Part shown: positions 1 through 13,600 of the stretch, piece by piece | How positions within the stretch are numbered: the first letter of the stretch is position 1 | Layout: every line of letters starts with the position of its first letter | Assembly: GCA_018398805.1 (NCBI GenBank) | Contig: JAGFBZ010000817.1 | Coordinates: 948,001 to 1,012,000 of the forward strand | Origin: Hirundichthys speculiger | Lineage: Eukaryota; Chordata; Actinopteri; Beloniformes; Exocoetidae | Length of the DNA: 64,000 nt | Reading direction: 5' to 3' | Program-made: the position numbers and the translations under genes | The notes under the pieces: generated by a model | The model's input: the letters and a program-made list of their open reading frames with translations, nothing else | Database searches by the model: none | Told to the model about the DNA's origin: nothing

Positions 1-58
1 TCTTGTCTGCATGGGGACATGGTTCTTGTCTGCATGGGGACATGGTTCTTGTCTGTAT
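1..58. repeat. Tandem repeat, about 24-bp unit, at the left edge
   Basis: Two and a half copies of a unit beginning ttcttgtctgcatggggaca run from the first base of the window. The last copy has diverged (tgtatac). The array is cut by the window edge, so its real length is unknown. It abuts the transposase remnant to its right. Confidence 0.75.
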
Positions 59-63
59 ACTCA

Positions 64-380
64 AGTGCCCAGTGTGCGGCACTTAGCTGGAGAGAGGCCA
101 TAGGACTGTTCAGCAAGTTCTTTCAGGTGTTTGGAAAGTTCTTCCTCCATCTCATCTGTGAAAATTCTCTTTGCCTGGGCTACTGAGTCCCAGCCCACAG
201 TGAGAAGGTCCCCCCGCTGCTTCTTTCTTATAAATCTTAGGAGGCTTGACTTGTCAATATTTTGCTCTTTTGAAACACATCTTCAGGACCTCTTTTTCTC
301 CATGACCTCAGTGGCTGCACTTTCCATCTGTTCAAGGTAGGTTTGTCCCCAGGTTTTCTTCCTGTTGTATTTCCTTGGCA
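64..380 (-). pseudogene. pogo/jerky-like transposase N-terminal remnant
   Basis: Reading the minus strand from an ATG at 380 gives MPRKYNRKKTWGQ, followed by an alanine/glutamate-rich helix and a run ending EKKRS. A TGA stop then interrupts the frame. The same frame continues with a helix-turn-helix-like stretch (NIDKSSLLRFIRKK) and a second segment (FTDEMEEELSKHLKELAE) before another stop near 64. The arrangement resembles the psq/CENP-B-type DNA-binding N-terminus of pogo and jerky-family transposases. No catalytic DDE domain is present. I infer a decayed transposon fragment in the NIPAL2 first intron or upstream flank. The family call rests on pattern memory and was not searched. Confidence 0.6.
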
Positions 381-390
381 TGATGGATTT

Positions 391-1607
391 TTCATACTGT
401 TTAAGACACGAAAAACAAAGCTTATTTTTTTGTCTTACCTTGCCTCCAGGGGAAAAGTGAAGCAGTGTCTTACTTTTCCCCATGGCAATTGCTTTACTTT
501 AACCCTCCACCACTTTTTTATTAAAACAACTTCTCTGCAGAATCCAGGCCAATCTTTGGCTCGCAGCACCGCATCATTTTAAAAGGCAATAGTAATTACT
601 TTTAGCACCAGAGTTAATTATGGTGAAAACCAAAAAAATTACTTTTGCATCCCAAAAATGTATTTTTGTACAAAACACATGCTTACCACAGCACAGCGGA
701 GTCAGGCTCTTCGTGGCCACGGTGAAAAGGATGAACCTTGACAATCAGCCGCTCAAATGACCACAGCTGTGTCCTGTTGCTTAGATACAGGGGGTGTCTC
801 ACATTACCCAGTGTCTCACAATACCCCATTCTCCCCTACATTCAAATCGTGATTTGAATTGTTTCATGAACCCTGAATCGTGATTCAAATTCCAGTCATG
901 AGCTGAGTGAATCGTGGCATGCCTAGAAATAACTCAGATTACCACTCTGGTTTTATGACAGTGAGAAGAAAAAGTAAAGGGTGCTGACAGTAAAACACAA
1001 TATGATTTAAAAATTTCCCACATTCCTTTTATCATTAATGGTGCCTGGTCGATTTATTGAAAAATTGTAGCTTTCATAAATATCCTTGTTGACATGAATG
1101 CTTTTTACCAGATTCATCCATCCTTTATCTGCATCAGGGTCACTACTCTCCTTGGGCAAAATTAGACAGTAACAGTTCCAGTGAATCCACTACTCCATGA
1201 AGTCTGGCACAACCATGTTTTTACTTTACTTTCTGAATGTCTGTTGTAACCAGGACATGTGAGTGTCTAAAGGCGTGTACCTATCTGCAGACAGGGTGTC
1301 AGAAGTCAAGGAAAATGTTTGTTTTTTAAATGTGTATTAAACATCTCTGTGTTTCTGTTGCTTTTTTCCTGCATGAGTGTTTGAGAATAAAGCTTTTGAT
1401 ATAATTAAACCTCATGAGCCTCACTGTAGAACACACACAAACACACACAATACAGATGGAACAACGTTCTCTGTGGTCGTCAGGAAAATGACAGATGTGA
1501 CAGCTGGAGACAAAACTTGCAGGGAGAGAGTATTATGGGCTGTTTGGAGTTGTTTCACGAGTAGAGCGATACTTAATCTTGCGCCTGTTTACTGTTTGTT
1601 TGTACAG
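391..1607. other. NIPAL2 intron or upstream sequence, no gene seen
   Basis: AT-rich noncoding DNA leading to the first NIPAL2 exon in the window. No coding exon homologous to the expected NIPAL2 N-terminus was recognised. A short CA-rich tract lies near 1432-1450. Confidence 0.5.
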
Positions 1608-4600
1608 ACGTATCTCCTGGGAATCATCATCGCCATATGTGGGAATGTCCTCATCAGCATTTCACTCAATATACAGGTGAGGAACACTGGAATCCAGCTG
1701 CACCACAGACAGCAGGCACACAGGGCCCGTAAAGACTCATTTTCCCACTGTTCGTCGACTGCCTTTCTTGCTGTCTATTGAGCAAAATGTCTATTCATGA
1801 GGATTTTTGTGAACTCACCCTAAGGCAGTGAATATGCATCTCTTTTATCAGACAGCGTCCAGCAAAGCCAAGCTGATTTTGAACTTAATTAAATTAAATT
1901 TGATATGGCATTGTAACCACGAATTAACCAAACCAAACACAGTTTTTTGCAGTCTGGACCTGATTATAGTAATGATAATGCACCACATGTGCCTCTCAGC
2001 ACGATAGCAGATGAAGTGTGCATTCTCAGCTACGTTATTTAATCATAAGTAATTTTGAGAGCAAATGTAATTTATTAACTGCAAGTAAACACCCTCTAGT
2101 GTTTACCAAGCTGGGAGGCTTTACACAACGTTGTCCAAAAACCTGTTATGCAGTGTTTTCTCTTTTTTTCTCCCAGCGTGGGAATATTATGATACCTGTA
2201 TAATGTCCTTTATGCTCAGTTTCACACTGTTTAGCAAATGCAAAAACTGATGCTTTGCAGAAAGTAGGGCGTTTGTGGTGTCAGCATATTGGGATGTGTA
2301 GCAAACTGAAAGGCTCAAGACAGCTTCAAGTAGATGTAAAAAAAATGTTGTTAGGGCTGCTAACGGATTGAATATTTGCCACTGGATTCAACAATGATTG
2401 AAAAAAATACAATATTTTTGTGTTAGGATTGTGAAGGGTTTCTCACCTTATTGACTTGCTTCATTCCTGTCATATTTCTTTTTCAATAAAATGTTGTTCA
2501 GCAAATAATGTTATGTTGTGTTTAGCCTTTTCTCTTAAATCGAATTGCCTTTAGGAAGCATTGTAAAATCTGTGTGGTGTTGCTGTTTTTGGTCACTTCT
2601 ATTACACCTCTTCCCATCAGAAATACGCCCATGTTCGTCAGGCTCAGCGTGGCTCCAAGCCTTATTACACCTCTGCAATGTGGTGGTGTGGTGTGATTCT
2701 CATGGGTGTCGGGGAACTGGGGAACTTTGCTGCCTATGGCTTTGCTCCAGCATCGCTTATCGCCCCACTGGGCTGTGTGTCTGTCATAGGTGAGTTTGAC
2801 CTTTTTTCCCTTCATACATAATCGATGTGTGTGAGCATGAGGAAATGTTGCTTCCTCAGGGAACAGTATATAGTGTTGTAATACCGTGCCTGTCTTTTTT
2901 TTTTCTTCTTGTAAAATAGGCCTCTTCGTGACAAATTCCATTTCTAAGAAATCTGAAAATCATGTATTGTAGATCAATTTATAGAAAATCTATCTATAGA
3001 AAATCATCTATAGTAAATCTGAAAAATCATACCAAAATGTATCACTGTAGAATAGTGGCTATAGCATCTAACAGGAGCACAATTATTATGTTATTATTAA
3101 ATAGCATTTTTCAGGATCAGTGTCATTTTGGACCAAATACAATGGCTCTGAGTCAATCCATAATATTATTAAACCTTAAACCTGAATGCCACATGAAGCA
3201 AAACATGTAAGTGCTCAGTTATTAGGAAGCTATTGATTTGCAGCATTATTCAGTGTGTAAATCAGAGGATGAACTTTTCCTGGCATGTTTATTTTCCTCG
3301 GCAGTAAATAAGTAAAACGAACTATTCAGTGCTTTTCAGCGGGGGTTAGCTGCTACTTAAGCTATAGAGAGTTCAGGTGACTGTAAAAACTGTTGATCAG
3401 TCATGGACAGAGGTAGTATCCTTAACCACTACCTAAAAAAATATCTTCCCAGAAATGGAAACATATTTGACAACATGAAAACATGAAAAGATCCAACCAG
3501 CTCATCCATAATGACCAGTGCTCCTCCTACAACCTGGCAGTGCCTGACTTGAGACGGTGGTCTGGCGCCCATCGGTGATCTGGCCAAAGGTCCATCCATC
3601 TGCTCTCATTTCAGCTGTTCATAAAACCTTTTGAAAACCTGTCTGCAGGTATTTCTTGACTCAGTCTTGAAAGCTTCAGCTCATGAATCTTATTCAGTAG
3701 TGGTTGTGGGTCAGCCTGCATTACTTCACCCATTTCTTACCTGACAGTGATTAAATTAGCATTCCAGTTTGCATAGTTTGAAATTGGAAAACACAGATAT
3801 AAATAATGCATGTCAGCTGTCCATTAAGTATTGATGTAATAGGAAAATTAACTACATCAGACAAGTTTTGTATTTACATAAACCAGAAATTTACATTCAG
3901 TGACTGGGCTGGTTGGTTTTTATCTCATGGAGAGCAAAGTTTTAAAAGATGTAGTACCTCTTGCTATTACCCGTTGCTCTCCAAGAATAAATTTGATAAA
4001 CTTAACAACAGGGCAAAACATAAAAAACTAAAAACTGAGTTGGTATATGCTGTAGTATTCTTCAGTTCCTAGCTCACAGCTCCCTGCTCTGAACTACAGA
4101 GATTAATCTGAGCTCTTCAAATTTTAAACGTTATCCAGGAGATCCCATTACTCCTGACAATTTAAATATATTTTGCTCGCAGATAGTCATTTATAAAGCC
4201 CACAGTGTGGAGAAAAAAATGTCATAAATTAAGATGCATTCATGAGCCAGAAAAACAGCGGCAGATGTTCAGAGCAAACACTCTAGATACGGGTTAAATA
4301 TTGAACATGTTCACGTCTTACCTCCTGTCTCCCATCACTCACCACACTGGAGGTGGCGCTGAGCTAATGATATTAATGATGGCTATTACCTCAGCACTTT
4401 GTACTCATGTCCTGAGAGAGGATAAATCGTTTGAATAAAGCAATAAATAAAATTGCAAACCTCGATAAGACGACTGCACCTCTTCATTGTAATTTTGCTG
4501 CTCCACTTGCTTCAGTAAGCATTAAAGAAATGTCTTTAATGTCCCAGCAGGAGAACAGTGATCTCTCAATGCAATGTTAGTGAATACGAAGCTGACCTTA

Positions 4601-7600
4601 CCACAGGCATCAACAATTACTGTGCTCATTTTCATTTTACCATCGCCATAATCCATAGAGAAAACACAGGAATCTTAAACTGAAGTGTGTTTTTAAAGTG
4701 GCGACTTGACCAGTAAATTAATCAGAGATGAAGAGGTGAAAGGAAAAGTGGGGAGAGGAAGATGTCTGTAGCTTTGACACACTCTGTCCTCACAGCTAAC
4801 CAGTGAGACTGAAGGGAGAGTGTGCTGTCTTTTATCGTGACTCCGCCTCTCACTTCACTCTGACTCACACACATGGCTTTGAACACACACACACGTTTCT
4901 GCACAGTTTTTGCATAACTGAACTGATGTATAAAAGTACCTCAGTGCTACTTTGGCTAGCAGACACATGCACATGCACGCGCCTCCTGCTGTGCTTGTGC
5001 CTGTTTTCTAATAGTTGTATGATTGCTCAGAGGTGGGGGGCCACAGACAGGGGAATGCCTTCATCAGTACAAGTGAAAACTGAGTTGCTGGTTGCTAGAG
5101 GAGGAAACACAGAGGTGGCTAGATGCAGTCAGAGGAAGATGGTGAGGTGAGAGAAATAAAATGGACAGGAAAGGACCCAAGAAAAGAGGATATACAGCTA
5201 TAATAAGACAACGGGCAGAGCTGTATAAATAGTAGAAAGCAGGCGTTTGAGAGCTGATGATGATGGTGCTGTCGTCCGCCTCTCCATGCATGTCACCCTG
5301 GATCTCCAACGCTCCATGAAGAGCAATTATTGCTGTCCTGTCCACAGAGCTCTCTCTATTAGCAATGACAGCATCATTTTAATCCTTCTCCATGGAGCAG
5401 AATCCTGACTTTCTCGCTTAGATACCATGTCATCACACTCAGGAGGAGGAAGGCCAGGAAATAAACAGAAACCTATTGTATGAGCATCACTGTCAGATAT
5501 TAGACCTGCAGTACTGTATTATTGGCTGAAATGTGTCGTTACCACAGTAAAAACTGACTATCAGTCCACTTTGGTACGATATTAAAAGTCTATTTAGTAT
5601 TTGTATATTACATCATTGTTTTCTTGCTGACTAGTTTCTGCAAGTCAAACTTAGACTAAAGAGAGATTTTGTAAAAAACACAACCCTCTTATTGAGACCT
5701 GCCTCTGAAGCCACACAAATGGCCAATGGCCTGTTCACTGAAGGAAAATAGTTTAACAGACAAGCCAGTGGTGATACACGGTGATAGCACGGTATGTCTA
5801 GAGCACAGCTAATTAATATTTATGCATTTTACATGAGCACATTGATTGCGTGCTGTCAGTGTGTTAAGAGAAGCAAAAAAATGCTTCAGAAAAAGATCTC
5901 CTACCGGATATTTATTGTGTCCACGGGGCAAGAGATCTCGCACATGATGTGCATGCACGTGCATGTGCGGAGCTTGAAGCTTTCTTGAAGATGACAAGCA
6001 GAGTTTAGTCGCTTTGATCTGCAGGTGACAGAGAAAGTCAGACAGACACGGCGTATTTTCCCACAGGGAGGTTCCCGTTACTACACATCTGAGGGAGCAT
6101 GTATTAAGGCAGTACTGATCTGACACGCACAAACATGCAGTGACACACACACACATACACACAGAGGAGCAGTGATACAACCACATCCCCCAGAGGTTCC
6201 TATTGCCACATTTCTCATTTTATCAAGCTGTGTGAATCTCACTTTGCTATGAGTTGCTATGGTTACTTGTTGGATCGAGCTGGTCCCAGAGGCAAATGAG
6301 CAGTCCTCAGTGTGTATGTTAAAGTGCTCTCAGTATGAAATATTTAACAACTTACTGTTTCATCCGATTATAAAGAAGAGTGTTATGAACTTTCCATTTG
6401 ACAGAGCTACCTCAGCAGCAACTAAGCAAACTCATCCATTCTGCTTTCCAGAGGACACAACATGACAGGAGACCGATCATCATCTTGTTTGTGATGGTTA
6501 GATGCAGTGAGCATGTATGAGGGGAAATTTTACACTTGAACATCTTCCATAAATCAGCTTTTGTTTCTAATTAAGCTACTTGTGTCTTGTGTTGTAGTTG
6601 TCTAAAATCTACTCTGTAATGAGAACATTCATCTATACAATGACAGCTGTGCCAGTGTTTAGTATTCATGTTCAGAACCTGACTTGCTACATCAGCACAA
6701 TAATCCCCTGTGTGTTACGCTGTTATATTGTGCATATATGTCCCTGACAGATTGTGCTTTTTAAGTTGTGTCGCCATCTCCTCATGATGGTTGCAGAGCC
6801 TGTGCACAAATTGAGATGCCTTTTTTTTTCAGGATTTTTCAGCAATTTTTCAGTTCAGTTTGTCTCTCTGTCCGTGTGCCATCATCTGCGCTCCCATCTG
6901 GCTGGCTGTCCACCTTCTGCCAACCAGCACAGTTACCACAGCTGACTGCAAGATTAGCTTCTTAGTGTGGTAGTTAAGTGTTGGGGACCTGCAGCAGGAC
7001 GATTATTTAACCTGACCTCCTCACTGACTGCTGTCACTTCCGTGTCCTATTAGCCTCCCAATCAACAGCCTGTCAGTTTTTCTGTTTGCTTCTTCTGTTT
7101 TGGCCTCCCATCAGCGCATCTGCCTGCTTTTTGGCATTTCCATGTTTCCGCACACATATATGCGCCCGTCTCAAGATTAGCCTCTGTGACAGCTAAATCC
7201 TGTGAGTCTATTTGTCTGCCTCGGTTCGGTGCATAGCCCAGAGAAACATTAAGAACACTAATCTGAGGCTTAGCTCATGTGAAACTGATTGCTTTTCTCA
7301 GTCTCAAATTTTGTCAATGATCTCGATGAATAGGTTTGTCAAAAATGTGGTGTGGAATAACATCCTGTTGATTTTGGTGGCATAAAGTCATAATGAGTTC
7401 TATTGAGCACCTTTCTATTAAAACAGATGATCATACTGATAATCAAGATAAACGTGCCAAGCATTGTGTTTTGTGTCTATGTACAGTTTATTGTGGGAAG
7501 TGTCTGCATGAAAACACATGTAGTTTGAGTGTTTCATCTATTTTCTTTTTTGTCATTAAAGTTTTTATTTAGTTATTCATACACACCTAAACATACAATC

Positions 7601-10600
7601 AAACTAGAAAACAGACAGACACCAACGACAAACAATATATCAATCTTGCAGCCATGTACACAAAGACCTCCTGTATATCAATATTTCCTCTACAAAAAAA
7701 TACGTTCCCAGGCCCTCCTAACATGTTCCTCTTCATTGTTAAATTCTAGCCAACATGTGTTCATATGATGCAGCTTCCGACATCATTTCCATCCATTTTT
7801 TAATATCTGGGACAACTGTACTCTTCCCTACTCTGAGGATCGTTCGAGCAGCTGTGACCATTCCAACTTTTAAAACCCCCCTTTCATGTTTAGGTATATT
7901 TAGCATTTCTGTGTGGTCCCCTAACAAACACAATCTTGGTGATACAGGTACCGCCACCCCCAACCACTTACTTACATGGTTCAGTACTTTCTCCCAAAAC
8001 GGGTACACTAGCTTACATCCCCAAATCACATGTAAAAAAGTCCCTATTTCACTCTGACATTTCCAACATAAATTATTTCCTATTAAGCCCATTCGATGTA
8101 GTTTTGAAGGAGTGAAATAAAATCTATGGATTATCTTATACTGAATAAATTTCCCTTTCGCCTCCCTTTCCCTGTATTTGATAATATATTTAACCAGTCC
8201 CGTTCACTTAAATCACCCCCTAGGTCTCTCTGCCAAACGATCCTCAGAGTTTCACACGTATCTTCTCGTAAACCATTAAATGTTTTGTAGAATATGGCTG
8301 CTCTGTGTGCAATACTGGGTAGATCCAAAACTTCCATCAATGTATTCTTATTGTGACTAAATTTACCCTTTGTGATAAAATCCCTCATTTGCAAATACTT
8401 CCAAAAGTTACCTTTATATTCCAGATTATATTTTTGCATAATATCAGTAAACGGCATTAATACTCCATCCACACACAGATCACTCAGTTTACGTATCCCT
8501 CCTACAAGCCATTTATTCCAATAAACAGATTTTTTCCCAATACGGATGGCTGGATTATGCCATAGAGAGGCGTAAGGTTGTCTTAAGTGGGAGATACTAT
8601 ACATTTTATGAATTTCTCTCCAAACTATTTTAGAGTAAGACAACACTGGATTCGAATTTCATCCATTTTCTATACTTGCTCATCTTGTTCAGCAATGGGA
8701 AGGGCGTCTGGAGCCCAGAGTTTATTCCAGGTTTACCCCTTAGTGGGCCGGTCTATGATGGGAGAAGAAACATGCACTCTCAATTTAGAATCCCCAAACA
8801 ACCTAATATGCTGGTTTTTAGACGGTGGGTGGAAATCCACACAGAAATGCCTCAGCTAGGATTCAGATCAAGAACTTTCTGGCTGTTAGGGGACATGCTA
8901 AAAACCACACCACCATGCTGCCAATTATGTTATTGTTCTTAATGTACTTTTTAATTATTAAATAAAGTAGTGTTACTTAAACTAATGAGATCTATTTTAA
9001 CTTTTCAGCCAGTGCTGTCATTTCTGTGGTTTTCCTCAAGGAGACATTGTGTGCCTCTGACGTCGTTGGTAAGCAAGCAATTGGAACTATACCACCTTAG
9101 TATGTACTGTATGTGACCTTTAAGATTGTTCGATTTATTTTTTTAGAAGGACACATTATAGTTCTTAACTATAAAATATACTTTAATGGATGAAAAGAAA
9201 CATCCCAGGGTATAGGAAACTTTTTTTCACTTTAACATTGTAACTGTTATGTAAAAAGATATTTTAAAAAGCCCAATTTGAGTTGCTGTGCCAAGTTTAG
9301 ACCTATTATGTTGTTTTTATGAAAAGCTCTTATTTGCTGTAACAGTTTGCAGAGTCTGCTGCTAAATGGCATTATTGTCATTATTGTCATGGCCCTCACA
9401 ATGACAAGCAACACAACAGCCTTATTGGAAATTCATATCAGCATGACACAGCTCTGTCTACTGGTGGATTACCAAATAAAACACCTGCAGTCTCTGCCAT
9501 TGTTGTTTTTGTCCTGTGATTGTTGAGGGGCATCATCAGCCATGTTAGAAACATTTATTTGCAGAAATGCCAAATTTATTACAGGGGGAAAATCATTGGA
9601 AGCAAACTTTTTTCAGTAATATCCTCTGTGCAAAAGAGTATACAGGCCAACAAAAAAATAAATCGACACACAAAGGAAAATAAGATCACAGTAAATGCAG
9701 CAACTCGTGGTATTGTTTGAATGAGGGAAGTCAACTTAAATTTGAAGATCACCTTGGGGTCATTGCTTTTTGTGCAGCATTTCCAAATCCAATCTGAACG
9801 TATGACATAGATTTTGAACTTGGGAGGCTGTTAAGATATTCAGTGTTGCATATGTTTGGAGTTGAGTTTGAGTAAAGAGCCTCTTAAAATAGGAAAATTG
9901 GGGATTTTACAAATGATCTTAACACACTATGTTAACATATGGAACAATACAATACAAACTAATAATTAAAAAAAAAAAAAACCACTGCATTCTGACTACT
10001 CTGTCATCTCTTTCTACACAGGTGGCACCCTGGCAATAACAGGAACGTACCTCCTGGTGACCTTCGCCCCCCACACTTCCACACACATCACCGCGCATCT
10101 GGTCCAGTACTATGTCGTCAGCTGGCACTTCCTGCTTTACCTTGTGTGTATTTCTTTAAAACCTTTTGCCAGAGCTCAGTTGTGCAGAGGGCTAAACAAG
10201 CAATTTAGGCACTTGATGACAAACTGAGATGCTTTCATGAATAATAATCCTTGGCCGGGTTTCATTTTTAATTTATCACTCCAACAAAGGATAAACTGAA
10301 GGTTTTTCCTTTAAGTGGAGGGCCTCCTGTTGTCATTATAGCCATTTATACCTGATTATGCATTTCAGCTTCAGGATGGATTTGAGACTGGTCAGATCCC
10401 TACTTTTTTGTAATTTCTCTGCCAAAGATTTTAAATCCAGGTTATCCATCAATTCTACTGATAATCTCTGTTTAAGTACAGTTGATGGATTACCTGGATT
10501 ACTTACCTCTCTGTCATAGGGTCTTTGAATTTTGAGTGTGGAAATCATAGAATATTAATGTTTTGGTACTCAGTAGCTACAAAAAAAAAAAAAAGGTCTG

Positions 10601-13600
10601 AAAGTGCATTTTCCATGTACTGTTCTGGTCCAGATTCACTTCTGGCAGATACAACATAAACATATCTGTTTCCATAGTGACATTTCTGAAATACACAGTT
10701 GTGATACACAGTCCAAAACTCCTTGTAACAAAATGTAAATGTTGGCTCCAAATGCCTGTATTGGATAAAAACCCTTGTTTGGCACCACTGGATAGCTCAG
10801 TGGTTAGAGCAGGCGGCCCACATACATACAGAGGCTACAGTCCTCCTGCAGCGGTTAGGGTTAGGGGTTAGACTCCCGGCCTCTGACCCTTTGCTGCATG
10901 TCTTCCCCACTCTCTCTGTCCTGGTTTCCTGTCTCTTTGCACTGTTAATAAAGGCCACTAGTGCCACAAAAAACCTTAACACTTGTTTTTGAAGGGTTCT
11001 GAAGTGGGAGCTCGTATCCTGAGCATCCACTGATACACACATTTCCATGCTTTGAGTTTTCCACTTTTCAGATTAAACCCCTCATGTACAAACACAGTGC
11101 TTGGGAAGGACTGTAGCGTGACAAGAAACCTAAAGCACTATTTTTGACTTGAGAGCCTTGAGTCCTGGAATCTCTGAGTGATAGATTTACAAGTAGAAGT
11201 CTTGAAGACTACATATGACTTATGCCCTGTTGTATTTCTGATGTGGATATACTGTACATACCCTTATGCATAGAAAATCATCTGTGAAAAAGATATTTGG
11301 CATTTGGCATTGATTGAGATGTCCTTCCAGATCTTCAGTATTGCAGTTCATGTTTTGAAAAAGTGCTTATCTGCACATGATCAAACCATAGTAAAGAAAA
11401 CAGAGTAACCTCTGAAGCTGATAGCTTCACATCTTCCCTCCCCAGTGGTGTAAAACAGAACCGTGCTCCATCACGATTCCGGATACAGTATTTCAACTAT
11501 ATTCCTCCTTCAGCTCTTGATTCTGGCCCTATTTTCTGAACCACTGCGAGCAAACTCAGACGCAGGAACAGCTGCTGCATCAAACACAAAAGAGAAATGT
11601 TCAATGCAGACAAATGCAGATGAGCACTGGAAAGAGATAGCTCGGCTGCACTGATTGATGGCGTGTTAAAGGGTACGCAGTTTTGCGTGATCTTGTTAAT
11701 TGCCGTCAGCCTGCAGGCGAAAAACCTGCAACAAATATGGGATTACTGTAGCTGGTGATCAGTCAGAGGACATGAAATATCAGTTACTGACCTCTGAATA
11801 TTTCCAGAGGTCATAGCTGTATCCAGTCTGCAAGGACTGCTTAGTGTCACTGGCTCTGTGTGTACTGGTAAATGGTATATCTCCCACCGACACCCCAGGT
11901 TCTTCTTCATCCATTTCCACACAGAATAATTTAATTTTGAAAAAGGCCCTTTATTTGACGTACTTACTGCAATACCAAGATGATTTTGAGAGACATTTAA
12001 AGGTCAGCTTGCCCTTTTTTCCCCTCAATACTGCTGTTCTGCTCCTAACATTCATCCATCAGAGCTGTGTGGTGTTTATCTGAGTCCATGAACGACTGGA
12101 TGCTACTGGACTCAGAAGGACAGCCCCAGGCTCTTCTCATTAGAGACATGAAATCCAAATTTCATCTTTCTACCAGAGTCATTTGTTTTCATTAAACTGT
12201 GCTGTTCGACAGTTTCTTGCTGCACTTTGTTCTTTAGATAAATCAGTAAAAAGTGCAGCTCAGATTTTCATTTTCTGTGTAGTTTCAGGAAATTGAATCT
12301 GCATTTATGACTTGTATAACCCTCTTCTGCTTTCTCTCCACAGTTTATTGAGACCATCCTCTTTTGCATCCTGCTCTATTTGTACAAGAGGAGGAATGTG
12401 AAGCACATTGTCATTGTGATGCTGCTGGTGGCCCTGCTCGGTATGAACAAGTGGATGAGGTTTAAATGAGGGCTGAGGTCATGAACTAAGCCATTTTCAG
12501 TAGTCAGAGGTTGCCTTGTTGCCAGGCTACTGAAAGAGGACCTCTGCTCTGCTAGCATTTTGTAAAGTGATGAATCGAAGACAACGGAGGGAAAACTAAT
12601 TCAAAGTTGCTCAAATTAAAGCACAACAGAGGGCTTTTGTTCATGTTAGAATATCACTTTCAATTTCGTTTGAAGGAATATTTTCTTACTTTAAGAAGCT
12701 TTGTTGAGCTACAGTGATAATCTGTGCCTTCTATCAGCAAAAACCAGACAAGTAACTGCTTGCCCCGTCCCTTCTGGACAGATGCATATTGCTTTCTGTA
12801 CTATGTTGCACATCAACAGCGATGAAACTAGCTCACAGAGTTACAGCAGCTGTCACGGCTGGCAAATAAGATGCTCAAGAAAGTAAAGATAGAAGAGAAA
12901 CTGAGAGAATGACTGTGATGAAGAGACTAAAGTAAATGTTAGACAGTGTTGTCAAAGCGACTAAACCTCCACTGTCTATAGAAGGGACCCAAAATGCTAA
13001 AATTTACAAAAGTCCTCCACCCCTTTAATAAGAAGCAGTAAGCTATTATTTAATTTCCACAAATGCTGTAGTAATCCACTGGCTTTGTGCTGTTGCAGCC
13101 TCTCTGACTGTCATATCAGTGAAAGCTGTGTCAGGGATGATCACAGAGTCGATAAAAGGCCAGCTGCAGCTCATCTACCCAATCTTCTACATCATGCTTG
13201 TCGTCATGGTGGCCTCTTGCGCATTCCAGATCAAGTTAGTCAAGGTTTCTTTCTAAACCCCTGTGTACATCTTGCTTTGCTCTTTCAGGCTCCTATTTCA
13301 TTGCTCAAATTTCTCATGTGTGCCACAACAAAATGCAATTATTTTCCATTTTCTGAACGAATGGGAGTTATTGCAATTATACAGTTTCATCACACCCACA
13401 GGTGTTAAGGTGAAGAAAATAATCTGGCACCAGGCCACTTTTTACTGCCAATCTTGTTTCTATTTACAGATTTCTCAATCAGGCAATGAAGATGTTTGAT
13501 GCCACAGAAGTGGTTCCAATCAACTTTGTGTTCTTCACAGCAAGCGCCATCCTTGCAGGTATGACAAACACAAAGCTGTCACTTCATTAGCATATGCTGC

